A stretch of 64,000 bases of DNA, from positions 68,801,850 to 68,865,849 of the forward strand of contig CM054113.1 of NCBI GenBank assembly GCA_028673005.1, in the 5' to 3' direction. Source of the DNA: Tanypteryx hageni. Its lineage: Eukaryota; Arthropoda; Insecta; Odonata; Petaluridae. A model generated the notes under the pieces. It did no database searches, was not told the origin of the DNA, and was given only the letters and a program-made list of their open reading frames with translations. This document shows, one piece after another, positions 1-10,735 of the stretch (its first letter is position 1; every line of letters starts with the position of its first letter). The position numbers and the translations under genes were made by a program.

Positions 1-23
1 GCCCGTAGCTCGGGCCAGCCCTG
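1..23 (+). mobile_element. Right end of a CCCGGGCG-family hAT MITE
   Basis: The first 23 bases match the right end of the MITE family whose complete copies lie at 19.56 and 48.86 kb (GCCCGTARCTCGGGCC followed by a terminal CCCTG). The rest of this copy lies left of the window. The assignment rests on similarity to the other copies in the window. Confidence 0.6.
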
Positions 24-281
24 CCCAGGGTGACGCGGTAGTTATTGAGGGATGACGCAAATATTTGATAAATGCACAATATATCATATTCTGATTTATA
101 AAAATAAATAAAACCAGAATAATACCAGCCTCTGCTTCTTTAAAATCATAAATTTTGATTTTATGTCGTAGATAAAGATCAATTTATCTTTAAAGGTGAC
201 TTGAAGGAAATTGAATAGTAAACGGGGTGAGGTAGAGCTGAAAACGGGTGACGCAAACAAAAAAAAGGTTGAGAAACATTG
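24..281. mobile_element. Non-autonomous hAT element, right end visible
   Basis: The segment ends at about 281 in AAGGTTGAGAAACATTG. Reversed, this reads CAATGTTTCTCAACCTT, a typical terminal inverted repeat of hAT non-autonomous elements. The motif GGGTGACGC or GGATGACGC recurs at 29, 51, 248 and 299, so the body is internally repetitive. A matching left terminus and a TSD were not found. The 64-codon minus-strand ORF inside is read-through of the repeat, not a gene. Confidence 0.4.
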
Positions 282-2634
282 TTTTAACATTTACAAGGAT
301 GACGTAAATTAAATAGTAAGTGTACTAAAAAAAATTGATATCTCGCTAATCAAATATCTGTTCCTCTTTCTTCGCTATTTTTTTGCATGCCACGCTCACC
401 GAAGCTTGTCGATCCAGCGGCTTCCGCCAACTATGAAAATTGGAAGAACAAAAATTACAAATGATGACAAAACCCGACGCTCCTTCCATCCAAAAATCAC
501 TCATTTTTTTTAAATTTTATTCTGAATATAAGACATCTGCTGATAAGTATTTCTTACACTAAAATTCATTCGTTATAAACCACCTAAATTAATTGTATTT
601 TTCTTTCAATTAACAAGGTAGAATGAAATAATTTAACCTTTTGAGTTTCATCATTTTCGAACTCAAACACTAAAAATCGTATAAATCCCATCGTAGGCGA
701 TCGAGATGGCGCGCATGCGCCGTTGAGTTCTGAGCGCACTCGACCCAGAAGATGGTCACTGTATGCGATCAACAGGTTAGACAGACATTTATTCTGCCGA
801 AAGAGAAGCACTGCACCACATCTTGTTCCACGAAACAATCCGAAAGGTTTGAAATAAATCAAAATAAAGGATGGATACTAAAATAGATTCTTTCTCGAAT
901 TAGATAAGAAAACAGCAGTCGAAAGCTTCAGCCACTGAACATTGATACGAATCAAAGCGTCGTTGGTAGCGGCACTCTGCTCATTAACGGGCACAAGGAG
1001 GGGTGATTATCGACGTACAAACGTATGGTTTTACGATAAAAATTAAGATCTACATGAGCTTCCTTCAGGTTCTTCCGAGATTAACACAGTCTCACGGAGC
1101 TGACTCTAATTGCATTGTAAAATTTAAAAAAGATGAAAACCTTCCCAACTAGATTGGAAAACTCTAAATTTGCTCCGCCTACATCGTAGGATTTCATCAA
1201 TAGACACATTTAAAAGGGAATCTATATTGACCCTAAATTGTGCTATATAAATCTTCCGGTTGTTTCACATTCGATATGACTAAAAACAATTAAACCGCAA
1301 AATTATATATCTTTCGAATCAAAACATACTTACATATCGAACTAATTGCTGAAAGAAGCTCCGCCACCCAAGCCTCACTCAAGATTCCCTTGGTTGGATA
1401 TCGCTTAGACAAAAGAATGGTAGACAGTAGGTCTAGGTTAATGGAAACTGAGGCGCCGCCGCTCCAATTAGCGCCATTATCGAGTTCCGTCTAATTTTTT
1501 AAGGTGCCGAAATGGAAAGCGTGTGACGGATTGAGATTGCTAAGGATAGAGAAACCGCCACACCCGCCATTTATTGAAATGAGCTTCCACAAATAAATGG
1601 GGCATTCTAGCCCCTCGATCAAAAGAAACGATCAAAAGAAACGCTGAGCGCGGAGTAGCGTGGGAACCATTCAGGAAGTGACGCAGAAATGGGTCAATGC
1701 GACGAGCGATATTTTAATACTCAAAACCGGGTATCCCGAACGAATAAATCACTTCAAACCAGTTTATAGAGGTTCGTAATCGATGCCTGATCGATATTTA
1801 GCGATACATCAATGCCCGCGATAGCAAAAAAATGTACGAAGCGAACACGGCCATTAAAGAAAACCTCCAGTTATCGCCGGACATTTAAGCGAGGAGAAAA
1901 ATACGTACTCTTAACCTCAGCGAGAGATTTGATGGATAACTCAATTTTGCATGAAGAGTAATAAATTCCCTTCGGGAGGCTCCTAAGGGAATTTTTTCGA
2001 ACAAAAATTACCGTTTTCCGAACCGAACTTCCGTTAAAAGAGTAACATCCCGATAACCCGTGTGCGGATTAACCGAGTGAACGGCCATTCTGAAGTAAGA
2101 ATTTTTCTGATAACATTTATTAAGATCTTCCACTTTTTGTACCCAAGTTTTCTGTCCACGTTCTTAGTTTATTAAAGCCAAATACAATGAGGTCGATTAT
2201 TTTATTCTTGAAAGTTTATTGTGCGTTACCCGAATCCATTGCTTGGACGACGAGCTACATATCTCACGAAAGCAATTAACGCTAATAAGGTTTTGGTCTT
2301 TTTATGCTAATTATTTTAAATGTGAAAGTAAAATGGTGGTAATAAAAATATTTGAGTCGATACCTTGGCTGGGATCTGAAGCCAGTTTTGTCCGCTAACG
2401 CTCAGTACTGAGGGCATGATTATGCAATTTCCGGGTAAGCAGCGAAATGCTTAATAATTTTCTCTGCACAGGCATCGCCATCATTCTGGTAAACATGATA
2501 TATGGCCAGATATTTTAAGAAAATTAAGTTTTCAATCATTTCTAATAGTATTGTTCAAGCTCATCATATTTCCAATCGCCACGGATTATCGAGATTTTAG
2601 TGCACACCGTAACCCTTGTATTTTAAGCTAGCGA
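282..2634. other. AT-rich spacer, no gene recognised
   Basis: No reading frame here has recognisable protein features. Small structures seen are a tandem 13-bp duplication (GATCAAAAGAAAC twice, 1,618-1,643) and a perfect hairpin with 10-bp arms at 1,963-1,972 and 1,985-1,994. Confidence 0.5.
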
Positions 2635-2855
2635 GGAGTTTCTGAGAGAACCAACAGTCTACGCAGACAGAGAAAGAGAGACAGACGGAGAACAATAGCT
2701 CCACTTCTGGCCACCCGAGACGGCGGGATATATAAAGGAAGGAGAGAGCGGGGGGGAGGATGTAGGGAGCGGGAGGGAGAGTAGAGAGGGGTTTTTGATA
2801 GCTGCGTGGGGGAGGTTTTGGGAATGCGGAGGGAGGAGAGGTAGGCACAGGAACC
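2635..2855 (+). repeat. Purine-rich low-complexity tract
   Basis: The plus strand is dominated by GGGAGG, GAGAGA and GGAGGA runs. Open frames on the minus strand are proline/serine-rich artefacts of the polypyrimidine complement and should not be annotated as genes. Confidence 0.75.
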
Positions 2856-2859
2856 ACGT

Positions 2860-3330
2860 TGGCTAACTAAACTAATTCCCGATTTACCGGATGCCTCGGG
2901 AGCGGGTCTATTTCGGTTAATAGGATGTTCCGGTTGATCGATATGCCTATTTACGCCACAATACAAAAAATAAGTAAAATACTGTATTAACATCTCCATT
3001 AGGCATAGGGCAAGTAAATACTAAGCGTGCGAAAGGCAGTATAAAGAACTTTGAAGTTATAAGTTTTAAAAATTCCGGTTAACCGAAATTCCGGCTTTTC
3101 GACAACCGGCTAATAGAGAGTTTACTGTATATAAAGCAGGGACGTAAGAAGAGCAGAATAGTGAGGGAGAATTTTTCGATTGCCGAGTGGAATGTTGCAA
3201 GAGAGTTATTTGATAACGGAAATTCCGGCTAATCGGAACTCTGGTTAATGAAAATTCCGGTTAATCGAAACTCCGGTTATTCGATATGTCGTCAATAGGG
3301 AATTCACTGTATATAAAGACGAGATGAAGG
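2860..3330 (-). mobile_element. Tandem pogo/Tigger-like MITE modules
   Basis: Several copies of AATTCCGGTTAAYCG-type sequence are followed twice by a terminus ending ACTGTA and the flank TATAAAG. The string ACTGTATATAAAG occurs at 3,124 and 3,306, 182 bp apart, so the module is tandemly duplicated. Read on the minus strand the ends begin TACAGT, with an AACTC..TATT..CCGG pattern resembling pogo/Tigger termini (TA target, CAGT start). The sequence GGATGTTCCGGTTGATCGAT at about 2,928 is shared, in opposite orientation, with the element at 9.4 kb. No transposase is present. Confidence 0.45.
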
Positions 3331-5460
3331 AAGAGAGGCTATCGACGCAGCGTGGGGGGTTTCTAGAAGGAGTTAAGAGGTACGCAGAGGTACCCGACCC
3401 GTGAGCGAGAGAGACAGCCAACTACATAACGTTAGCCCTCGTGAAATTACGAGGGGGACGTGTCCAGCGGGCATAGGTCGTATCTCCAGACGAAGAAAAG
3501 AGAATAAAACGATCCCGGGAGACTTCCGAGAAGAATTTTATGGGCATTTCCGCGCACCCATGAGAGGTACGAAAGAGAGAAAGACGCGCGAACGAGGCAC
3601 TCCCTTTCTGCCTGTGCGGTACGTCGAATGCGAAGACGCTCTCTCGAAATAATCGTCTGCGATAAATGAATTTGTAAGAAGAGGAGAAGAATAGGAAAGG
3701 ATTGCTTCGGAGTCGCCGCGAACGCCTACGACAAAAATGCCACGTCATCCGTCTACGCCGCGGGATTCGTAACAGGTGCATTTTTCTTAAGGCTGGGGCG
3801 TGTGAAAAACGTATGCCATGTCTTAGAAACTATTCTACGGCGGCGGCATTCGGAATGTTCTCGTCATCTGTTCCGGTGAAAAGCCCGGATGATATTTGCA
3901 TAAGAAGAAAAGGCGCTAGAACTATTGCTGCCGAAATGTGCTCATAAGAATGGCCTTCGGAAATACTGTCATTTTTACGATTCCACTGGTAATTATAAAA
4001 GGTCAATGACCTATAAATGAATATCTTGCCAGAAAGGAAGGTAGACGCCAGACGTCTGAAATAATAAAATATATCCCAAAATACATCAAAGGCCTAAATG
4101 ACTGCCAAAGGAAGGCGGCTGAAAATTTTATCACAGAGAATAGGAACACGAACTTGAAGATCACACTCTTTGTGAATTAAGAAACGATATCGATCATGTT
4201 AAATTGACAATTACTCGCGAATCTGGCAATATCATTAATTTTTACCGTCAAGTGGCATAACGTTAAAACTGCCCTCTCAGTGGAAAGCACGCAACTTCCT
4301 CGGTTGCGAAGGAACACACCGATATGCATTTGAACCTACAAAACTCTACTTTGGAATAGAGAAAACGATGTTCTACATCAAATTATAATTACTGAATTGC
4401 AAAATCGACCTATTTAAAGTCTAGACGAAAGAATTAAACAGCTTCCTGGAAATATCGAAACTTTTAATACATAACATACAATAATAGACAACAAATCCCA
4501 AAACGAACTGTAGATAAAACTTGCTACAGCGAATTCATTTGTCCTCTGTCTAGCGACGACCACAAAGATATGAAATAAAAAATTCCTTAAGTTCAAATTC
4601 TTTTTACGAGTCGTCCCTTGAAAACAAAAACGGCAAAATCGAAACGTAGAAAATGGGATAAAACCAAACAATAACGCTCCCGCTCATTCATTGGGTTCCT
4701 GGCGAGAAAACGCGAAAACGACTCCAGTCTCCAACGCCATCTGCCTCGCACGTCGCCCTCCAGCGGCGCCCAGATGAGGTTCGAATCCCAAACTCTCCTC
4801 ACAAACACGGGGATGTTTGTATGTGAGCGTAGGCAGCTTGGTATGGCCGGCGCAAGTGGAAAGAAGGGAGAGAGAGAGAAAAAGAACGCGAAGATATTCG
4901 TTTTATTGTTGAGAAGAGAATCCGTCACGACGAGCATTCTCTCCTCTTGGAGGAGAAGAACCGGTTCCCAGATGGCGGCGGTGCTGGAGGTGGCCCGGGG
5001 GGCAACACTGCACCACTCCGTCACTTCTCCCCCTCCCTCCGCACAATTTCCTCCTCCCTTCACCCCTTTCCTATGGTGCCTCCCCCGACCCCGAGGCAAC
5101 TTATCACTGAAGGAGAGGAGACGTTCTGCCCTCCCACTCCTATCCTCTAAGTGCATGTCTCGCATTCCACTCTCCTCTTCGCCGACATAAGTAAAATAAT
5201 CAGCGTGTTTGGTCGAGGTACGAGTACCCACACTGTGAATTGGTCAGGTGCGACGTCGCTAAGTGCAATCGCCGGTCGACGGATGCAAAACGGACCGATT
5301 TTTATGAGTTCTTTGCACCCGGCGAACGAAACGAACGCATGCACACGTGGGGGGGGAGGGGATTCGCCTCCTGTCCGTTCGTCAGTCTTTCACTCCAAAA
5401 ACCACTAGACCTAAACGTTTTTCTTCAAGTATCATTCACCATAATTTGAACGGCTTTCTG
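3331..5460. other. CpG-rich spacer with unassigned ORFs
   Basis: This stretch is richer in GC and CpG than its surroundings, especially at 3,400-3,900 and 4,690-5,350. It contains open frames of 80-210 codons on both strands. They overlap each other antiparallel, are basic/serine-rich, and show no domain, signal peptide or start context I recognise. They are most likely chance ORFs in stop-poor GC-rich DNA. The string AGGTTCGAATCCC at about 4,778 resembles a tRNA B box but has no tRNA body around it. An unannotated first exon or promoter cannot be excluded. Confidence 0.4.
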
Positions 5461-5514
5461 TGCCACCTACCTCGAAAATATGTTGTAGAAACTTATTAAG
5501 TATCTTTTGTAGTG

Positions 5515-5704
5515 TCAAGGCAGTGGCAGTATTAAGACGAGCAAAACAAATTATAAAACATAAAGCAAGCAGTAAAATAAATTTATTCGCGCAAAATTAC
5601 ATGTAAACTAGGTTTGCCCCCGGCAGTTTGAATACCTCTCGCGTGCCGCTTGAAAAGGTCCACGCGCCACAAGTGGTACGCGCACCAAAGTTTGAGAGCC
5701 TCTG
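5515..5704 (+). mobile_element. Right end of a hAT-type MITE
   Basis: The end TTTGAGAGCCTCTG (reversed CAGAGGCTCTCAAA) is a typical hAT terminus. It is preceded by ACGCGCCACAAGTGGTACGCGCACC, a G/C-rich subterminal dyad. The left boundary is not defined and no TSD was found, so the element is probably 5'-truncated. Confidence 0.4.
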
Positions 5705-8320
5705 CTCTAGACTTATTGTTCGTGAGATTTTTTTAATGGGGGATCAACGCTATACTTGAGCAGCCAGATTCATTTTGATCAACATTGACCAATTAAAGAC
5801 ATCCCCTACGTTTAAGGCTGTAAATGAACTATGACGTGTACTTCTAGTTTATGAAACGCGTGCCGTTAATGAAATTTAGCTAAGGAGACAGAAAAGAAAG
5901 AAAAGACAGAAAAAATTAAATTTATCTAAACTTCAAGACATGGAGATTAATTTCAGCATAAATGAATATGTAACTGAAAAATAGCCATTCGATCTACAGA
6001 TGTTCAAGTTACCAGTTTCGACAACATTTCCAAGCTCTGGTCTTTCTTAAAATTGAGAATTTCTACTTTTAAAAGTAAATTACACCAATTATTTGAAAAA
6101 ATATTGATATAGAATTACATTTCATTCTTTACACCATAAACCTCAGGATTTTTATATGCTCTTTTTACCAAAACGGAAAGAACTCGTTTAGTAACTGCGT
6201 ACTGCGACTTGGGGTCCACCTTTTCACTATTATTAAACTACACTCAAACCCCCATAATTAGTAAGCCTACATCATGAGCTTTTTACGAATCAACAAAAAT
6301 AATCTCGTCCCTGTTTTACCCATTTAAAAAAAAACGAAATAATTTTCAATACAGAGATTTTTTCTTAACAGCAGTCTCGAGAAAATTCATTTTCGAGATT
6401 AAATTCCAACCGAACGAGCATTCGAAACAATCTGCCATCATTAAATCAATAGAAACGGACGACTTTAATTAATTTCTCGTGTCGTCGGCACCGAAGATAT
6501 ATGCGTACTAGTACAGGTACTCGTTATGGTCTGTCCGTCTACAGACGGACACGCCGCGCCGGTTAACTCACCGGACCGTGACTATCATAAAAAAACATAA
6601 CTCGGGAAACATTTCCAAAGATATGACATCACGGTTCGCACATATCTTCCTTAACGAAGCCGGACATATGGCCGATGCACAATTTAATTAAGTCACTAAC
6701 AATTCGATTCGAAAAGCCACGGGAAATCAACCCCGCACATCAAATTTAATTCGTAAAACTGCGGGAGGGGGTTGAGTGAAGGTTTTTGAGGGGGGGGGAG
6801 TGTGTTAGAGACGACGGGACGAGCACTTACTACAAAACGCACGTAACTGTCAAAAAAGGGAAAAAGAGAGAGGAGAGAGTCATCGGGTGAGAAAGTCGTG
6901 TTGTGCTCGCCTAATGCGAATGAGAGAAAAAGCCCGAAGGGAAGGGCTTTTGCGTCTTCCCTCTTGGGGGAGGAATACGGCGGTGACATAAGGTTTAGTC
7001 ATTAGCTATGGGGGTAGGAGGAGGTGGTTTCATTCGCTATTAGCTCACGAGCATTCACAAAGACTGGGAAAAAATACGAGCAACAAAAAAGAAACGCGGG
7101 GCGAAGGGATGAGTGGCTGACGAGTGCTTACTAACTTACCCCCCTCCTTCCGCCCTCCAATCCTCCGGAGATCTTCTGGCTCACTGCCCCCGCCAGGTGC
7201 TCCGGAGGGGGATGAGGTGGAATGGGGGTGGAGAAAGGTAAGGTAATGAGGAATGCGGCGGGGTGAGTTGAGAGCACTGAGTCACGCTGGTTTTCAAGGC
7301 GAAACAAATATCAACATCCGCATCGGGTTTAGATCGGAGCGCGCGAAATTTCCGCGAATTGCACCGCTAACTTTTTTAAGAATAAAATTATTCGCGCGTT
7401 TTTTTTAGACTTTAGCGATGTCAATGTTATGATTATACCGACCAATTATCAAACTTAAGATTTAATTGAGCTGATGTGAAATTAATTAGTTAATAGCCAA
7501 AAGAAATACACATTTTATAATTGGATTAATTCAAGAAGCTGGATATTCCAATTAGGGTGGGAGTTATTCTGGGAATTTAATCAATTAAGGGTATCACAAC
7601 CGTAAAAAAATAATTTTAACGATTTTGTGAAAACGTTATTTTGCGATGTTAATATTATGATCGCCACAACAATTGAACGTAGATATCAAATCATGGATGG
7701 AAAAGTTAAATGCTTAAGGAAATACACCTTTTACGTAGCATCTTCCAATTAAGATGCAAAATATTCGGGGAATTTTAATCATTAAATTTCTCCGATAAAT
7801 TTAAATTAAATTTTAAAAAAGACTTTAAGTTCTTCCTGACTGGAAAAATAATTCACCATTTCTCTAATGATTTTAAACAACTTCGTGTTTCAACTATTAG
7901 TAATGGTTTAAAAAAATAATTCCAATGTTTTCCTCAGACTCGTTCAACGAGTTAACGAAGATTCCGTAGGGAAACAAGTGTACGAGTCATTGCATATGAG
8001 AAAGGTTTTCGATTTCATGTATGCCTAGAGCTCTGCATTTATAGTACTATTCTCTAAGCATCAAATAGTTTCCACAATTAGAAAAACTCTCAGCTTAAAT
8101 TCAATTATTCTGAAAAAGCGTTTTATTTTAAAACGTAAATATTTTTCCTAGAGTACAGTTATTCTTAGTGCGTGTACCAGTAACTTTCACGAATGCACTA
8201 CGCTAAATAAATGGGCATATCCCTCCACAAAGAAAAAACTTTCAAATAAAAAATAATTCATTGGCAAACTTAATTAACCACCAAATGTACGTTTATTGTC
8301 CAGTAATCTAGGATAAAAAT
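5705..8320. other. Spacer without recognised genes
   Basis: No protein, RNA gene or clear transposon was recognised. There is a short G-run near 6,785. A perfect dyad TGTCCGTCT-AC-AGACGGACA lies at about 6,533-6,552. Purine-rich patches occur at 6,860-6,890 and 7,190-7,260. Confidence 0.45.
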
Positions 8321-8324
8321 TCTA

Positions 8325-8655
8325 TACATATATATCTACATGATACCCTGCAAGTCACCTTTTTGGTGGAAGGCAGGGGGTGCAGTGCACCAAGGGTCCA
8401 TAGTTTTCCTACGTTATTTTTTCCTATTATGTTCTCTTATCGTCCTAGGGAAAAACGATCCTCTATATCGCTCCGTTCTACAGTCGATCTCGCGAATCTT
8501 ATCCTCACTGTCCTGCCTTCCGAGATACGTCGGGCTTCTGATTAGTCCTACTACCTCATTCGCTAGTCCCTCCGACATAAATTTTTCCAGTAGTTCAAAT
8601 CTAGCCTGCAGCCTACGTTCCTCTAACGATGTCCATTGAGCGGACACCGAAAAGT
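8325..8655 (-). mobile_element. 3' end of a LINE retrotransposon (RT C-terminal tail and 3'UTR)
   Basis: On the minus strand a frame from 8,647 to 8,414 encodes 77 residues containing LEERRLQARFELLEKF, then KIREIDCRTERYRGSFFPR and TIREHNR before the stop. The block RTERY..SFFPRTIR..N is the characteristic C-terminal tail of CR1/L2/Jockey-like LINE reverse transcriptases (established family knowledge). Between the stop and about 8,325 lies a short 3'UTR containing GTGCACTGCACCCCCTGCC and ending in a TGTAGATATATA-type simple repeat. The copy is heavily 5'-truncated, as usual for LINEs, and it is not a host gene. Similar tails occur at 36.7, 39.6 and 53.1 kb, which supports one repeat family. 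Confidence 0.75.
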
Positions 8656-9394
8656 AGCAATTTTTTATAACGAAAACCCCTTGCTTCAGTACACCCGTAA
8701 CAGCTCCTCTTATTTTTTATAACAATAAAGACGATCCATAAGAATAAAAGCGATCGAGACATCAATCACTTTCGTTCGCCGCATTATGTAAAAAATAACC
8801 CACTTTAAAAAAAGATAAAATTCACCGCATGACTATAAAATATAGCGAGAAACCCCGAACGAGGAAAAATAACACGCCGAAAAGGGCGGTAAAGATACTT
8901 TTCCTCGATATTTCTGGCACGCCGGGAGCGTAAAAGAAATAAAGACTAAGGTGCGCGACTGATGGCCGCATAAATGGTTCTTCACCGCGAGAAAGGGCAA
9001 CGATGGTGGCTTTTAGGAAGAAAAGGGAGGAGAAAGAAAAGGGAAGAGGAAGAAGAGGACGCTGGAGATAAACAGGATTGAGGATACTGTGGATGAGTGA
9101 AGCAGGGATAAAGAAATAGGAAAAAGAAAAAAAGAAAAGGAATAACTCTCGATTAAATGGATATCGAATAAACATAAATAGGAATTTTTAAAACATATGA
9201 CTTGATACTATTTTATCATGTATTACGCACGTATAAATGTACGGCATTTGCTTTTCCGAAACCTAATAAAGGTGTTAATAACTTGCACAGTAATAAACCA
9301 CCTTTAAACAAACTTAATAAAGTAACATAAAATTAGACTTGTCTTCGCATTAACTAAATATTTTTCGTTTATCTGTAATACGGTAAGTGTGAAT
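8656..9394. other. Spacer without recognised genes
   Basis: This stretch is AT-rich and partly purine-rich (9,005-9,140). The minus-strand ORF at 8,822-9,175 is phenylalanine-rich because it reads this tract. Nothing else was recognised. Confidence 0.45.
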
Positions 9395-9485
9395 CTGCAT
9401 GTCGATCAACCTGAACATCCGATCAACAAGAGCGCCTAATTAACTAGAACATCCCATTAACCGGAATATACAAGTTTTACTGTAG
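9395..9485 (-). mobile_element. Pogo/Tigger-like MITE end
   Basis: The segment ends ATTAACCGGAATATACAAG then TTTTACTGTA. Reversed, it starts TACAGTAAAA and continues to TTCCGGTTAAT, matching the family seen near 2.9-3.3 kb. The inner sequence GATCAACCTGAACATCC is the inverse of GGATGTTCCGGTTGATC at about 2,928. Confidence 0.4.
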
Positions 9486-10279
9486 TATGGATTTTGGGCG
9501 GTTCTCTACCCTCTCAGCCTACTCCTTCCCTTTTCGTTAACCTGACAACCGATGGGTGCATCATTTTCCGACGCCATGGAGCAGAACGCAGGCACCGTTG
9601 AAGATGTCCAATGTCTGCCTGTGAAATTTCCTCTCGTGCCGGAAGACTCGCGAAGGAATGGGAAAAAAACAGTCCCACTGTAATCTTCTTCGCGCTCCAC
9701 GTGCAAATAATAACCGCTGCTATGGTTACGTAAAACCTTACAGGGACGTCGTCGGAAAAATCCGCTATAACTTTTCCTCCCCCATTTCCCCGTGCTGATG
9801 TATTGTGTCAGCTGCGCATATACCCTCCTCTACCATTAAAGAGAAGATGATGACGATCGTTATTTATAGGAAATGGCGAATCGAGAGGTGCCTCTTAACG
9901 ACCCCATTGTTTTCATCAGACGGACGATTTTTTTCGTCGCTATTATTTTGTAGCATTATCTTCGATTTCGGTATATGCCGCATCCTTCTATAACGGTACG
10001 TTTTATTTTCATCAGGTGTAGGAGAAACCGCAACGGTTGCGGCATTGCGTGAATTATCGGATAACTTTTGATGTATAAATTAGTATCGCACCATGCCAAA
10101 TTGGAAAAACTACGTGCCAACGGAAGAAAAAACTTGGTTAAAGAATACGGGAAATTTTTCGTTGTAGGATGATTTTATGCTCGCTCACAAGAAGGCATTC
10201 GATAATACGCGAATAAAAGATTTATATGGGACAGATTTGTGGCTGGTACGTAAATTAACATAATGTATCAAATTGAAAT
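9486..10279. other. Spacer without recognised genes
   Basis: No coding, RNA or repeat feature was recognised. The small ORFs at 9,506-9,706 and 9,805-9,993 lack any recognisable motif. Confidence 0.4.
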
Positions 10280-10282
10280 CTA

Positions 10283-10475
10283 TGTTCTTCCAAAAGTTAT
10301 GAGAAGAAGGGGAAACCAGTTGCGCATTTCGGCTACGAAGCAGTCGTCATCAGCCGGGACACGCCGCAAGTAAATTCTAAAAACGTTCTTTACCAACGGC
10401 GAATCGCCAATGATGACGGCTGTTTTGAAGCCGAAAAGCGCACCTGGTTTTCCCAATCTTTTTATGGCTACTGGA
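10283..10475. repeat. Palindromic hammerhead-like repeat, copy 1 (two divergent arms)
   Basis: Two hammerhead-like arms point away from a shared centre. The minus-strand arm (10,353 to 10,317) reads CTGATGA, a hairpin CTGC-TTC-GTAG, then GCCGAAATGCGCAAC and TGGTTT. The plus-strand arm (10,410 to 10,449) reads ATGATGA, a hairpin GGCTG-TTTTG-AAGCC with one mismatched pair, GAAA, then AGCGCACCTGGTTTT. The centre (about 10,354-10,409) is itself an inverted repeat: TTTACTTGCGGCG when reversed, against TTTACCAACGGCG. The outer flanks resemble CATAACTTTTGGAAG and TTTATGGCTACTGGAG, the arm flank common to the family. Confidence 0.6.
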
Positions 10476-10477
10476 GG

Positions 10478-10735
10478 GCAGAGCCGGGACAAGACATTTT
10501 TGCACCCTAGGCAAGGTTTGAAAATTACGTCTCCCTTCTAATTAAAATAGGCATAGAGTGCACAATGTTATCTCTCAAAACAGTAGTTTATTTACAATGT
10601 AGAGGTAAAAATAACAAAATATATTTTACAACATAAAACGTTACACTTAAAAGTTCAAATGGTAATTTGTCGCGCCCCTAAGTTTGCTGCAACCTAGGCG
10701 GGTGCCCCGCTCGTCTAGCCCTCGTTCCGGCTTCG
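10478..10735. mobile_element. Possible hAT-type MITE
   Basis: The left end CAGAGCCGGGACAAG resembles hAT termini of the CAGGGCCGG type. The right side, reversed, reads GCCGGAACGAGGGCTAG followed by GGTGCCCC-type sequence. Both sides carry GCACCCTAGGCAAGG or CACCCGCCTAGGTTG subterminal blocks, which form an inverted repeat. No TSD is evident and the right terminus is degenerate. The left end lies immediately beside the palindromic repeat. Confidence 0.35.

Noticed and set aside
4778..4790. Perfect tRNA B-box-like string
   Set aside because: No A box or cloverleaf at the expected distance, so it is not a tRNA or clear SINE.
4593..5231. 212-codon ORF, the longest non-transposon frame outside microsatellites
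   Set aside because: It lies in stop-poor GC-rich DNA with two substantial ORFs antiparallel to it, has low-complexity composition, and shows no motif, signal peptide or splice context. A chance ORF is more likely.
8414..8647. Short host gene with the motif SFFPRTIREHNR
   Set aside because: The motif is the known C-terminal tail of LINE reverse transcriptases, and the same tail recurs at 36.7 kb.
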